This document shows, one piece after another, positions 16,901-23,703 of a stretch of DNA of 37,015 bases. A program made the position numbers and the translations under genes. The stretch spans positions 1 to 37,015 of the forward strand of contig CAMDWA010000027.1 of the NCBI GenBank assembly GCA_945877855.1, given 5' to 3'. Under the pieces are notes generated by a model. It did not search any database, was not told the DNA's origin, and saw only the letters and a program-made list of their open reading frames with translations. Origin of the DNA: Thermoflexus hugenholtzii JAD2. Lineage in GTDB: Bacteria > Chloroflexota > Anaerolineae > J036 > Brachytrichaceae. The number at the start of each line of letters is the position of its first letter. Positions within the stretch are counted from its first letter, which is position 1.

Positions 16901-17102
16901 GGTAATGGGTGCTATCGCCGCTGATAGGCCATTGAGATACAGCAAATCCCAATGGCTGTCAATAATTTCGTTCGTGGCTGTTGTGCAGGCACCTAAGGTT
17001 GAGACGGCAAGCATAGCCAAGGCGAGGATGATTTTTGGTGTTTTCATAATTGCTTATCCTGACAATCTTCGATTGGCTATGTCTTGTCGGCAAGTTTTTA
17101 TA

Positions 17103-17360
17103 CTAACTCTTGGTGATGATGTTGTTGTTTGACAAGTCTTTCACTGCAATTGATTCTTGCTTGTTACGTTTGAAAATATATTCTTGGGCGTTATTGTCAG
17201 CTGCAATCAATTCCCAACCTTCGCTGCCTTTTTGATTGGCAAATTCTGAAATATTGGCTTTCTTTTTCCAATCATCAATTTCTTCGCCGTTAATATAACG
17301 CGGCATTGAGGCGTGTTTGCGATAGTCGCAAATCACAAATAAATATTCTAAATTTTTCAT
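17103..17360 (-). CDS. Small DUF4177-like protein
   Basis: The 85-residue soluble protein starts MKNLEYLFVICDY and contains G-S-E-G-W-E-L-I-A-A near residue 50, then Y-I-F-K-R. This strand pattern with a G-W-E-L turn occurs in DUF4177 and similar small proteins of unknown role. The ATG is preceded by AGGAG with 7-base spacing. The gene lies about 55 bp upstream of the disrupted META gene on the same strand. The family match is tentative. Confidence 0.6.
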   Translation of the reverse strand: MKNLEYLFVICDYRKHASMPRYINGEEIDDWKKKANISEFANQKGSEGWELIAADNNAQEYIFKRNKQESIAVKDLSNNNIITKS

Positions 17361-17577
17361 TTTATTCTCCTAAAGTAAATTTCAAGTTTGTATGCTGGGC
17401 GTGGTAAATCAGAGCTTGGCTAAAAGCCGTAATGAGGCATTTAATCGCCAATCGCTTGGTGATAACTTGTCACAGTTAGCAAAATGCATGTTTCATCGAC
17501 AATTGGGCGGATGCTATCAGACGCTAATGATGAGCGCTGGCATCGTCGTTTGTCACATCAAAATGAGAGGCCAATTA

Positions 17578-17754
17578 CTACACCCGCCAAAATGCTTCTA
17601 GCGTAATATCTTGGCTTTGATTATGTCCATTTAATAATGTTGTCACCATGCCCAGCACCTGAACAACATGGCGTGTATACATTGCCTCAAGTGCATTTCG
17701 GTCTCGACAAAGCAATTTTGGCAACCAAGGTGGAATCTTTGAGTAAGCTGTAAT
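17578..17754 (-). other. Open 58-codon frame, possible gene remnant
   Basis: The 405-bp gap between 17361 and 17765 has one frame that looks protein-like: S-K-I-P-P-W-L-P-K-L-L-C-R-D, then A-L-E-A-M-Y-T-R-H and a Q-D-I-T-L-E-A-F-W end. It has no ATG with a ribosome-binding site. It could be a decayed small gene or chance. I see nothing else in the gap. Confidence 0.25.
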
Positions 17755-17765
17755 TCATTTTTTGC

Positions 17766-17978
17766 TCATTTGCCAATACCTACAGGTGCGCGACAAATCT
17801 GCATGTGTAAGTCATCGCTAAACAGATTGCAACTTTGGGCGCACAGGTCTTGTTTTATCGTCTTAGCTTGATCAGGAATCAGTCTGAATAAACCTATTCG
17901 CTGTTCATTTGTGATACCATGCGCAGCAAGATTATGATGGCTTTGTTGATGATTTGTTGCCGTATTTTTAATTTTCAT
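17766..17978 (-). CDS. Small hypothetical protein
   Basis: The 70-residue product starts MKIKNTATNHQQSHHN and has a C-x3-C pair and a later Cys (LCAQSCNLF, MQICRAP). No family is recognised. The main support is a clear GGGAGAAGAAAA before the ATG. The spacing to the upstream membrane-protein gene is 168 bp. The frame stays free of long hydrophobic stretches. It could be a short Cys-containing peptide gene or a remnant. Confidence 0.45.
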   Translation of the reverse strand: MKIKNTATNHQQSHHNLAAHGITNEQRIGLFRLIPDQAKTIKQDLCAQSCNLFSDDLHMQICRAPVGIGK

Positions 17979-18146
17979 TTTTCTTCTCCCAAATTGCTCA
18001 GCCAAATAAGCCACCTAACTCGATGGTGATTTGACATTACTTTTCTGTAAAAAATACAAAATTCGCAAAAATTAAGCTGATTTAATATTTTCTTTTGCGA
18101 TTTTTGTGTTCTTTCTCGTGAATTTTTTTGATTCGTGTAAGCCCTA

Positions 18147-18404
18147 TCATTTCATTTTGCGCAAAGAGGTCAGACCGATGACAAAACCGAGGATGACAGT
18201 CAGAAAGGCTGGAATCCACATTCGACTAAAGCTGTTTAGAATGCTGTCATCAAATATGCCGATCTTGCTCACCGCGCCTTCCATCATGCCGCCTTCCATC
18301 GCAATGCGCGACATCGCCCAACTGCCAAAAAAGACAAACAGCACGGCGACAATGACAAAATCGACAATAAACATAAAGATGGGTGTTTTTTTTAATAGAT
18401 TCAT
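18147..18404 (-). CDS. Small two-helix membrane protein
   Basis: The 85-residue product (start MNLLKKTPIF) has a helix at about 8-30 (FMFIVDFVIVAVLFVFFGSW) and a second at about 62-80 (IPAFLTVILGFVIGLTSL), with a Met/Gly-rich loop between. The start is placed at 18404 because GGAG lies 9 bases upstream, rather than at a longer frame beginning 7 codons before. It belongs to the run of small envelope proteins on this strand, with YtxH 63 bp upstream. The function is unknown. Confidence 0.65.
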   Translation of the reverse strand: MNLLKKTPIFMFIVDFVIVAVLFVFFGSWAMSRIAMEGGMMEGAVSKIGIFDDSILNSFSRMWIPAFLTVILGFVIGLTSLRKMK

Positions 18405-18467
18405 TGGGTTAATCTCCATGCACATTGCCTCATTCCAAGCGTCATAAAGTCACACATTCAAGGCAAC

Positions 18468-18830
18468 TTAGTGCCCTAAAATGACCGCTTTGCCTGCATC
18501 AATGACAGCCGATAAATGCTCTTTTTGTTCTTTTAGCATCTCTTTCCCGCTACGCTTTATTTTTTTAGCTTTTTGGCGAATGTCAGAGGTCATATGGTTG
18601 GCTGTGAGGCGGGTTTGATCCATTGCCTCTTCTAAATCTTCATTGGCTTGTGCTTGGATGTCATTGCCTTTTAACTGAAGTTGGGCGCGTAGATGTTTGC
18701 CCGATAATGGCGCCATCAGTAGCATGGCCCCAGCACCTGCAAGCCCGCCAAATAGCATCCCTGCGATAAACCCTTTGGGGCTGTCAATATTTAGGCTGGG
18801 TGACTTAGGTTCATTATTGTTGTTATTCAT
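18468..18830 (-). CDS. YtxH domain-containing protein
   Basis: The 120-residue protein has an Asn-rich lead, then the YtxH signature GFIAGMLFGGLAGAGAMLLMAPLSGKHLR (about 20-50): a glycine-rich single helix followed by the A-P-x-S-G-x-x-x-R turn. A long charged helical tail (LEEAMDQTRLTANHM, KKIKRSGKEMLKEQKEHL) follows. YtxH proteins are general-stress envelope proteins of unknown mechanism. Its ATG overlaps the TGA of the preceding small membrane gene (ATGA), so translation is coupled. Confidence 0.85.
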   Translation of the reverse strand: MNNNNNEPKSPSLNIDSPKGFIAGMLFGGLAGAGAMLLMAPLSGKHLRAQLQLKGNDIQAQANEDLEEAMDQTRLTANHMTSDIRQKAKKIKRSGKEMLKEQKEHLSAVIDAGKAVILGH

Positions 18831-19024
18831 ATTATTTTCTCGGTAGATTCGTTTTCAGATGTAGGATAAATGGTGGATACGTTGATGGGTGCGCTGGGCT
18901 TTTGTTTATGTGATGCGTAATTGGTATGGTTTGAAATAAACCAACTGATCGCTAAAACAAAAAATACGACAGTAACCAATAAAAATACGACAATGACACT
19001 AAGGATGAATATATTTGCATTCAT
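18827..19024 (-). CDS. Small single-pass membrane protein
   Basis: The 65-residue product starts MNANIFILSVIVVF. It has one hydrophobic helix (about 5-32) and a polar Ser/Pro/Thr tail. It begins 4 bases after the YGGT gene stops and ends in an ATGA overlap with YtxH, so it sits in a coupled three-gene block. A much longer frame in the same phase extends antisense-like over the YGGT gene and is not used. No family is recognised. Confidence 0.68.
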   Translation of the reverse strand: MNANIFILSVIVVFLLVTVVFFVLAISWFISNHTNYASHKQKPSAPINVSTIYPTSENESTEKII

Positions 19025-19028
19025 CAGG

Positions 19029-19529
19029 TTAATCTTTGGTAATAGTGCTGATGCTGCGTTCATTGCCTTGCCCACCGGGGGTTTGCTCGCGTGATGTGCG
19101 GGTAAATGTGCGGGCGCTGGGGCGATTGGTAAAGATGGGAATAATACGCATAATGCCCCAGAAGATGAGCGCATATACCAGCATGGCAACGATGGTGGTG
19201 GTTTCAAACACACTGCCGCCAGCCGCTGGGGTGGCAAACAAACCGCTAAAGGGGGCCGTAAATGCGCCAGTAATCCCATAAATAAACACGGCAAAGCCAC
19301 TATTGGGGTTGGCAGCCAACAATTTCAACATTAAGCGCAAGACAAGCAAGACCTCTAACCCACCTAATAGGGTCCAGAGAATTTGATTGAATAAAAGTAC
19401 ACCCTGCCGACGTTCAGATGCGACATCGTGGGTTACTTGCTCACTGGCGACATAACCCGGCTGTTGCGTCACCACTGTTTCTTGGCGGCGGTCTATGCTT
19501 GCATCATGGGTTGTTTGATAATCAGACAT
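19029..19529 (-). CDS. YGGT-family membrane protein (paralogue 1)
   Basis: The 166-residue protein has a polar 50-residue N-terminus with Q-Q-P-G-Y-V-A-S-E-Q and R-R-Q-E-T-V/R-R-Q-G-V repeats. A helix LWTLLGGLEVLLVLRLMLKLL with the family L-R-L-x-L-K-L-L motif follows, then GFAVFIYGITGAFTAPFSGLF and a last helix TIVAMLVYALIFWGIMRII. YGGT proteins (YlmG relatives) are linked to envelope and osmotic stress. The start at 19529 is supported by AGGAG with 6-base spacing; a longer frame runs 23 codons upstream. It heads the coupled block with the small membrane protein and YtxH. Confidence 0.85.
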   Translation of the reverse strand: MSDYQTTHDASIDRRQETVVTQQPGYVASEQVTHDVASERRQGVLLFNQILWTLLGGLEVLLVLRLMLKLLAANPNSGFAVFIYGITGAFTAPFSGLFATPAAGGSVFETTTIVAMLVYALIFWGIMRIIPIFTNRPSARTFTRTSREQTPGGQGNERSISTITKD

Positions 19530-19651
19530 ATTAGTCTCCTTGTTTATATTGAGCACCGTTTCAGACTGAGGTTTTCGCCGATTTCTGCCCGTGCGCAATA
19601 AAATTGTGTAATTGGGGAATTGTTAACGTGAAGATCGCATATTTAAGAGAG

Positions 19652-19672
19652 GGGCGGGTCTGGGATCCGCCC
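19652..19672. repeat. GGGCGG-GTC hairpin
   Basis: GGGCGGGTC and GATCCGCCC form a 9-bp arm pair around a 3-base loop in the 336-bp gap 19530-19865. The left half recurs at 26402 (GGGCGGGTCACAGATCC). No gene is seen in this gap. Confidence 0.6.
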
Positions 19673-19724
19673 TTTTGCGATAATATTGATGCGTTATTCT
19701 GTAAGGGTCAAGACGATAGTGGAA

Positions 19725-19755
19725 CTGTCATATCGAGCGGAGCGAGAAATGACAG
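19725..19755. repeat. GAGCGGAGCGAG palindromic repeat
   Basis: CTGTCATATCGAGC, then GGA, then GCGAGAAATGACAG form an imperfect hairpin. Elements of this kind (TGTCATTTCGAGCG-AGCGAGAAATGACA) occur as dispersed intergenic repeats in many bacterial genomes. Only one copy was noted here. Confidence 0.6.
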
Positions 19756-19865
19756 ATGTTAATCGGATGTCTTAACACAGTTTGATGTTGTCGCCACATT
19801 TTGAGATCACGACAAGCGTTGTGGCTTTTAAACGGGGGAGGCAAAGGGCGAGTGCTGCCGTGCCC

Positions 19866-20279
19866 TTATTTGCGTAATAGGGTAGATTTTGCAGCGGGGG
19901 TGTAAAAAATGATGCGAATCACTTTTTCAAACATCAAACCGAGTAAGGCATACACTAACATAGCGGCGATAGATGGGATTTCGAGCACACCTGTGCCGAT
20001 GATTGGGTTAATGCCTATATCTGCAAACAAAGCGGTAAATAGGCTGCTAACACTGTAGATGAAGTGCGTAACCACGCTAGTGGGGTCAGCGCCAATCAAT
20101 TTCAGCCCTACTCGTAATGCAATTAAGATTTCGAGCATGCCAACCATAAACCAGATGACGTAGATTTCGAGCAGGCCAAACAATGACCAGAGGGAATAGC
20201 TAGAACCCAATGTAAAAACACGTTGTTCCAGATCTAATTCTTGCGAGGGGATTGATGGTTGTGTTTTAGGTGTGGTCAT
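19866..20279 (-). CDS. YGGT-family membrane protein (paralogue 2)
   Basis: The 137-residue protein starts MTTPKTQPSIPSQELDLEQR; a GTT-AGC-ATG context also allows a start 9 bases upstream. Hydrophobic helices VIWFMVGMLEILIALRVGLKLI, THFIYSVSSLFTALF and IAAMLVYALLGLMFEKVIRII match the YGGT pattern. It aligns with paralogue 1 in the L-x-L-K-L-I-G-A-D-P/N-P core. AAGG lies 9 bases upstream of the chosen ATG. It lies between GlsB and paralogue 1 on the same strand. Confidence 0.83.
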   Translation of the reverse strand: MTTPKTQPSIPSQELDLEQRVFTLGSSYSLWSLFGLLEIYVIWFMVGMLEILIALRVGLKLIGADPTSVVTHFIYSVSSLFTALFADIGINPIIGTGVLEIPSIAAMLVYALLGLMFEKVIRIIFYTPAAKSTLLRK

Positions 20280-20386
20280 GCTAACCATCCTTATATTACC
20301 GTTTTATCAACTGTAACACGTTTGACAAAACCTCATCAGTGGCGCAGTCACTGTGTTATTGCACCACTGGGGAATGCATCAATAAC

Positions 20387-20655
20387 TTATGCCAAGCCAC
20401 GACGAAAGAATTTAATCACTGCTAATAGGATGATGGCACCTAGGAGTGATACCAGCAAGGCTGGCAAACTAAAGTTATTTTCGTTAATGGTGCTGATGCC
20501 AAAGAAGGGGGTTAACACCAAACCAGCAACAAATGCGCCCACGCACCCAACCACAATATCGATAATCGTGCTTTGGCGGCCATCTGTGCTCATAATCATA
20601 CTGGCCACCCATCCGATGATGCCGCCAACGATAATCCAAATTAAAAAGTAATCAT
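20387..20655 (-). pseudogene. GlsB/YeaQ/YmgE-family membrane protein, apparent frameshift near the start
   Basis: The body encodes IIVGGIIGWVASMIMSTDG, DIVVGCVGAFVAGLVLTPFFG and LLVSLLGAIILLAVIKFF, the three-helix transglycosylase-associated family. The ATG that has a good AAAGGAACAAA site is at 20655, but reading from it gives M-I-T-F and a stop. One more base in the run of five T (plus-strand A at 20643-20647) would give M-I-T-F-L-I-W-I-I-V-G-G-I-I-G-W, the family's usual start. So either a one-base deletion or a sequence error is present. The downstream part is intact, with an internal Met at 20608. Its neighbours CsbD and YGGT are typical partners. Confidence 0.8.
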
Positions 20656-20669
20656 TTTGTTCCTTTTAT

Positions 20670-20888
20670 TTAGTCATGCTTTAAACTGGCTTCAAATTGC
20701 GCCACACGCTTGTTAAATTCGTTTTGGGCGGCCTCACGGTTAAAGCCATATTTTTCTTGCATCACACCGGCAAATTCTTCAAATTTACCGCCGACGCGCT
20801 CAAGATCATCATTGGTGAGCAAGGCCCACCATTGGCGGGCTTGGCCGCGTACTTGCTTCCATTTGCCTTCAAATTCGTCTTTATTCAT
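20670..20888 (-). CDS. CsbD family stress protein
   Basis: The 72-residue protein is a full CsbD domain: M-N-K-D-E-F-E-G-K-W-K-Q-V-R-G-Q-A, then W-W-A-L-L-T-N-D-D-L and G-K-F-E-E-F-A-G-V-M-Q-E-K-Y-G. CsbD proteins are small helical general-stress proteins induced by salt or heat; the mechanism is unknown. The ATG has GGAGGG 8 bases upstream. The frameshifted GlsB gene begins 14 bases after the stop, so the two are co-transcribed. The first Met is well placed. Confidence 0.93.
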   Translation of the reverse strand: MNKDEFEGKWKQVRGQARQWWALLTNDDLERVGGKFEEFAGVMQEKYGFNREAAQNEFNKRVAQFEASLKHD

Positions 20889-20994
20889 ATTAATAACCCT
20901 CCCGGATTATTTTTATAAGCTACCCTTATTTTTTCACAACGGATGAGGTAGAGACAGGCGTTGTGTTCGCACCGTTTTATTAATTTGCGAATGT

Positions 20995-21363
20995 TTATTC
21001 GCGAAAGCTTTGCGCCACAGTGTGTAAGCGTTCCGCTACGCGCTCAGGTGTTTCGCCTTTGCTGATAAATACATCGGCTCCCGCCGAAAGTGCGGCCTGC
21101 TGACGTGCATCTAAATGGCTAATAAGAATGACGATGATGGCAGCGGGGCACGATGCACGCAAGGTTTCTAAGGCATTGCTTGGTTGTGTCGATAACAAAC
21201 CCCAATCGATTAATAACACGTTTAAGTGCATTTCAGGCACATCATCAATCGTGGTTTGCCAATCAGCCGCCTCGCCGATCACTTGCATATTAAGCTCTTC
21301 GAGCACCAATCGTAGCGCTGCGCGTTCTTCAGGGTTGCCATCGGCTAAGTAGATGCGAGTCAT
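20995..21363 (-). CDS. Receiver-only response regulator
   Basis: The 122-residue protein is a single receiver domain without an output domain. It has an acidic D8 in YLADGNPEE, the phosphorylated Asp at D53 in LLIDWG, Ser82 in ILISH, and Lys102 in FISKGETPERV. The usual second acidic residue is G here, so metal binding may be altered. It lies 106 bp upstream of CsbD on the same strand and 77 bp downstream of the NarL gene. It may act as a phosphate sink or interact with a partner. Confidence 0.87.
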   Translation of the reverse strand: MTRIYLADGNPEERAALRLVLEELNMQVIGEAADWQTTIDDVPEMHLNVLLIDWGLLSTQPSNALETLRASCPAAIIVILISHLDARQQAALSAGADVFISKGETPERVAERLHTVAQSFRE

Positions 21364-21419
21364 GAATTTATATTAAGGCATAACCTTAGCATCCGCATCT
21401 ATTGTTTGAGGGGGATGGC

Positions 21420-21440
21420 TCACCCCCAGTTGGGGGGGGA
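21420..21440. repeat. CACCCCCAGTTGGGG palindrome, copy 2
   Basis: TCACCCCCAGTTGGGGGGGG lies in the 77-bp gap between the NarL and receiver-only genes. It matches copy 1 at 14672 over 16 bases. It could form a terminator-like hairpin without a T run. Confidence 0.55.
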
Positions 21441-22079
21441 TTATGGGATGAGGTGCAGCCGCACAGCAAGGGCGGCGGCTTCGGTGCGGCTGGTTACGCC
21501 CAATTTGGCAAGAATATTGCTAACATGGAATTTGATGGTGGAGGTCCCGACGATTAAGCGCTCGCCGATTTGGCGGTTATTTAACCCTTCGACGATCAAG
21601 GCCAATACGGCCCACTCTTGCGTGGTGAGGTTGTGGCCTGGGGGGGGCTGGGCGATTGTGCTTTGTATTAATATGTCGGCAACATCGGGTGAGAAGGTGG
21701 CGTGCCCAAAATGGGCGGTCCGAATTGCTTGGGCAATTTCATCTGCCGACATATCTTTGAGCAAATAGCTGATGGCCCCAGCTTGCAGGGCTTTTTTTAT
21801 CAACCCTTCGTCTTTAAAGCTGGTTAAGGCAATAATTTTGATCCGAGGAAATTGTTCATGGACGGCTTGCGTAGCGGCGATGCCATCCATACCGGGCATC
21901 ACCAGATCCATTAAGATGACATCGGGCAACACTTTGGCACACAGTTCAAGCGCTGTCTCGCCGTTAATGGCCTCACCAACGAGATCAAAGTCATCAAACG
22001 CATTTAAAAAAGTGATTATCCCATGACGTACCATTGGGTGATCATCAACGATTAAAATACGGATTGGGGCATTTAACAT
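21441..22079 (-). CDS. NarL/FixJ-family response regulator
   Basis: The 212-residue protein has a receiver domain (acid pair D12-D13 in LIVDDHP, phosphorylated Asp near 58 in VILMDLVMPG, T in IALTS, K in SFKDEG). A LuxR-type helix-turn-helix follows (TTQEWAVLALIVEGLNNRQIGERL, then TIKFHVSNILAKLGVTSRTEAAALAV). It regulates transcription upon phosphorylation. The start MLNAPIRI (22079) lies inside the last codons of the kinase gene (7-base overlap) with GAGGAG upstream, so it is coupled to the kinase. A longer frame begins 12 codons upstream inside that gene. The targets are unknown. Confidence 0.93.
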   Translation of the reverse strand: MLNAPIRILIVDDHPMVRHGIITFLNAFDDFDLVGEAINGETALELCAKVLPDVILMDLVMPGMDGIAATQAVHEQFPRIKIIALTSFKDEGLIKKALQAGAISYLLKDMSADEIAQAIRTAHFGHATFSPDVADILIQSTIAQPPPGHNLTTQEWAVLALIVEGLNNRQIGERLIVGTSTIKFHVSNILAKLGVTSRTEAAALAVRLHLIP

Positions 22080-23353
22080 TTCATCTCCTCTTCTCGTGTT
22101 GTATTCGGCCAACATAAGATAATACTGCTCCCTTGCCCTGGTTGGCTGGTAATGGTTAACAACGCCTTTACTGCGGTGGCGCGTTCATACATAATGCTGA
22201 GGCCATAATGACCCGAAGGAATATGGCTGGGGTCGAACCCACGTCCATTATCGCATATATGCATTTCGACCGTTTTATTTTTTGCATCATAGCGCAGATG
22301 GATATCTACTTGGGTGGCTGCTGCATGTTTACTAATATTATTTAATGCTTCTTGGTACAAGCGGTAAAAAATAATTTTTACCTCATCGGGTAAATCAATT
22401 GGCCCATCGACCATAATATTGACAGGCACATTGTTGCGTCCGGTGAGGGCTTTGCCCAATAAATGCAAAAGTTCACTTAAATCGTTGTTGGTCAAAGCCG
22501 ATGGGCGTAACTCAACCAATAACATCCGCATTTCTGCCAAGGCCCCGCGAATTAAGCGCCGCAAATCTTCTAACGAGCGTTTGCCGCTGTTAATATCACG
22601 CTCCCATAGCCTAGGCAAAACCTCGGCAATAAGCCCAGCCGAAAAAAGCGATTGATTGACGGCATCGTGTAGCTCTTGCGCCAGCCGCTGCCGTTCATGT
22701 TGTATTGCCAGGGCTTGGGCGTTTTCATAGAGTTTTGCGTTAACCATCGTAATAGCGGCTTGGTTTGCTACGGTCAGGGCGAGGTCTGCATGATGCGCCG
22801 TAAAGTAATTAGGCAATTGATGGGCTAAGCCAATCATGCCGATGACCTGCCCTTTTACTGCAACCGGAATCCACATCCACGACTGTATCCCCTGCAAAAA
22901 TAATGTGTTGTGTTTGATGAATAAGGTATGTAAAAATTGGGCTGCGGGTGCTTTGCTGTTAATATTCGCAATACGAATAACTTTATTTTCGTTAAATAGT
23001 TTAATAATTGTGGATGGGCTATTGAGATGAATATTCGTGTAACTTGTTTGTTGTAGCCTCTTAGAACTGCGTAGTGCAAGCGGCACTAATAATGAATCAT
23101 CGAGAATAAAAAGCCCAGCTTGGTCATAATCGACAATCAGCCGTAATTGATCGAGAATAAGGCTGGGTTGAAGCTCTAAGGCCGAGGCCAACGTTTGCAA
23201 AACTTTTAATAAGATCAGTTGCTCGCGTTCTTTGGTTTTTAGTTCTTGGTAGAGTTGCCGCTCAAGCTGAGATCGATAAACATGATCATCCTGATCTGAG
23301 ATAAGGTTATCTTGATTGTCTAATGGGAGAGGTGCTGTTGGTTGCAGCGTCAT
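22073..23353 (-). CDS. GAF-domain sensor histidine kinase (HisKA_3 type)
   Basis: The 426-residue protein has an N-terminal coiled segment (EEL/QLYQELKTKEREQ), a GAF-like sensor (about 50-205: LRLIVDYDQAGLFIL, IQSWMWIPVAVKGQVIGMIGLAH), a HisKA_3 dimerisation domain with the phospho-His in RLAQELHDAVNQSLFS (about 228), and a HATPase_c domain with QEALNNISKHAAA (N box), CDNGRGFDPS (G1) and GHYGLSIMYERA. No transmembrane helix is seen, so it senses a cytosolic signal. The ligand is unknown. It overlaps its NarL partner and starts 33 bp after the upstream hypothetical gene ends. Confidence 0.93.
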   Translation of the reverse strand: MTLQPTAPLPLDNQDNLISDQDDHVYRSQLERQLYQELKTKEREQLILLKVLQTLASALELQPSLILDQLRLIVDYDQAGLFILDDSLLVPLALRSSKRLQQTSYTNIHLNSPSTIIKLFNENKVIRIANINSKAPAAQFLHTLFIKHNTLFLQGIQSWMWIPVAVKGQVIGMIGLAHQLPNYFTAHHADLALTVANQAAITMVNAKLYENAQALAIQHERQRLAQELHDAVNQSLFSAGLIAEVLPRLWERDINSGKRSLEDLRRLIRGALAEMRMLLVELRPSALTNNDLSELLHLLGKALTGRNNVPVNIMVDGPIDLPDEVKIIFYRLYQEALNNISKHAAATQVDIHLRYDAKNKTVEMHICDNGRGFDPSHIPSGHYGLSIMYERATAVKALLTITSQPGQGSSIILCWPNTTREEEMKC

Positions 23354-23386
23354 AGATACTGCATAGTGCTGATCATCGGGCCGCCG

Positions 23387-23698
23387 CTATAAGGTGCGGG
23401 TAGTGCGGCCCTCAGTATTACTCACAATTTCGTTAATACTCACATCCACCGTGCGATTATTCACGTCTTTAATTTGCAGTTTGAGCATATCGCCAGAAAT
23501 GGCCAATACGACGGCACGGCTCGTGATGATAATGCTGTTTTGCATATAGCGCCACATCACCGATGACCCAATCCCAATTCCTCGTTGGGCTGGGGTGCGC
23601 AAATCCAATAATTGCTTGGTTTGCCAATCTGCAAAAGTGCTATAAACGCGCTGGCCTGAACCGTTTTTAATAATAATGGATTTGGGTGTATTACTCAT
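23387..23698 (-). CDS. Conserved-looking hypothetical protein
   Basis: The 103-residue product starts MSNTPKSIIIKNGSGQRVYS and is beta-rich (SSVMWRYMQNSIIITSRAVVLAI, MLKLQIKDVNNRTVDVSINEI). It has no signal peptide or helix that could cross a membrane. It lies 5 bases after the GH130 stop and 33 bp before the kinase, so it sits inside the same transcript. No family is recognised; a small beta-barrel adaptor is possible. Confidence 0.55.
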   Translation of the reverse strand: MSNTPKSIIIKNGSGQRVYSTFADWQTKQLLDLRTPAQRGIGIGSSVMWRYMQNSIIITSRAVVLAISGDMLKLQIKDVNNRTVDVSINEIVSNTEGRTTRTL

Positions 23699-23703
23699 GA
23701 ATA

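Larger units (their letters stand above)
15545..17047 (-). pseudogene. Double-META lipoprotein gene split by a 197-bp insertion
   Basis: The 5' part (17047 to about 16901) encodes a lipoprotein signal (S-T-L-G-A-C, Cys 21) and the start of a META domain (SHWDLLYLNG, ending A-P-I-T-L). The 3' part resumes the same domain at ITLNF, then NGCNNYGSAYMIKGDKL and STLIAC. A second META domain follows (GLAGCNTYTANYELAGKK), then a C-terminal domain with GDINGDGIEDAVVLL. Removing the insertion plus one 7-bp repeat joins the frames exactly: 1299 bp, 432 residues. As it stands, translation ends within the insertion after 64 codons. The ATG has AGGATAAGC upstream. The 3' part could only be read from an internal start (for example Met at 16633) and would lack the lipobox. 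Confidence 0.88.

Noticed and set aside
16853-17047. Complete 64-residue lipoprotein gene
   Set aside because: Its last 16 or so codons lie inside the 197-bp element. It is the 5' stump of the META gene.
17392-17601. Plus-strand 69-codon frame
   Set aside because: No ribosome-binding site, no family, and against the direction of all neighbours.
18827-19300. 157-codon minus-strand frame ending at 18827
   Set aside because: Its first 92 codons overlap the YGGT gene in another phase. Only the last 65 codons, from 19024, look real.
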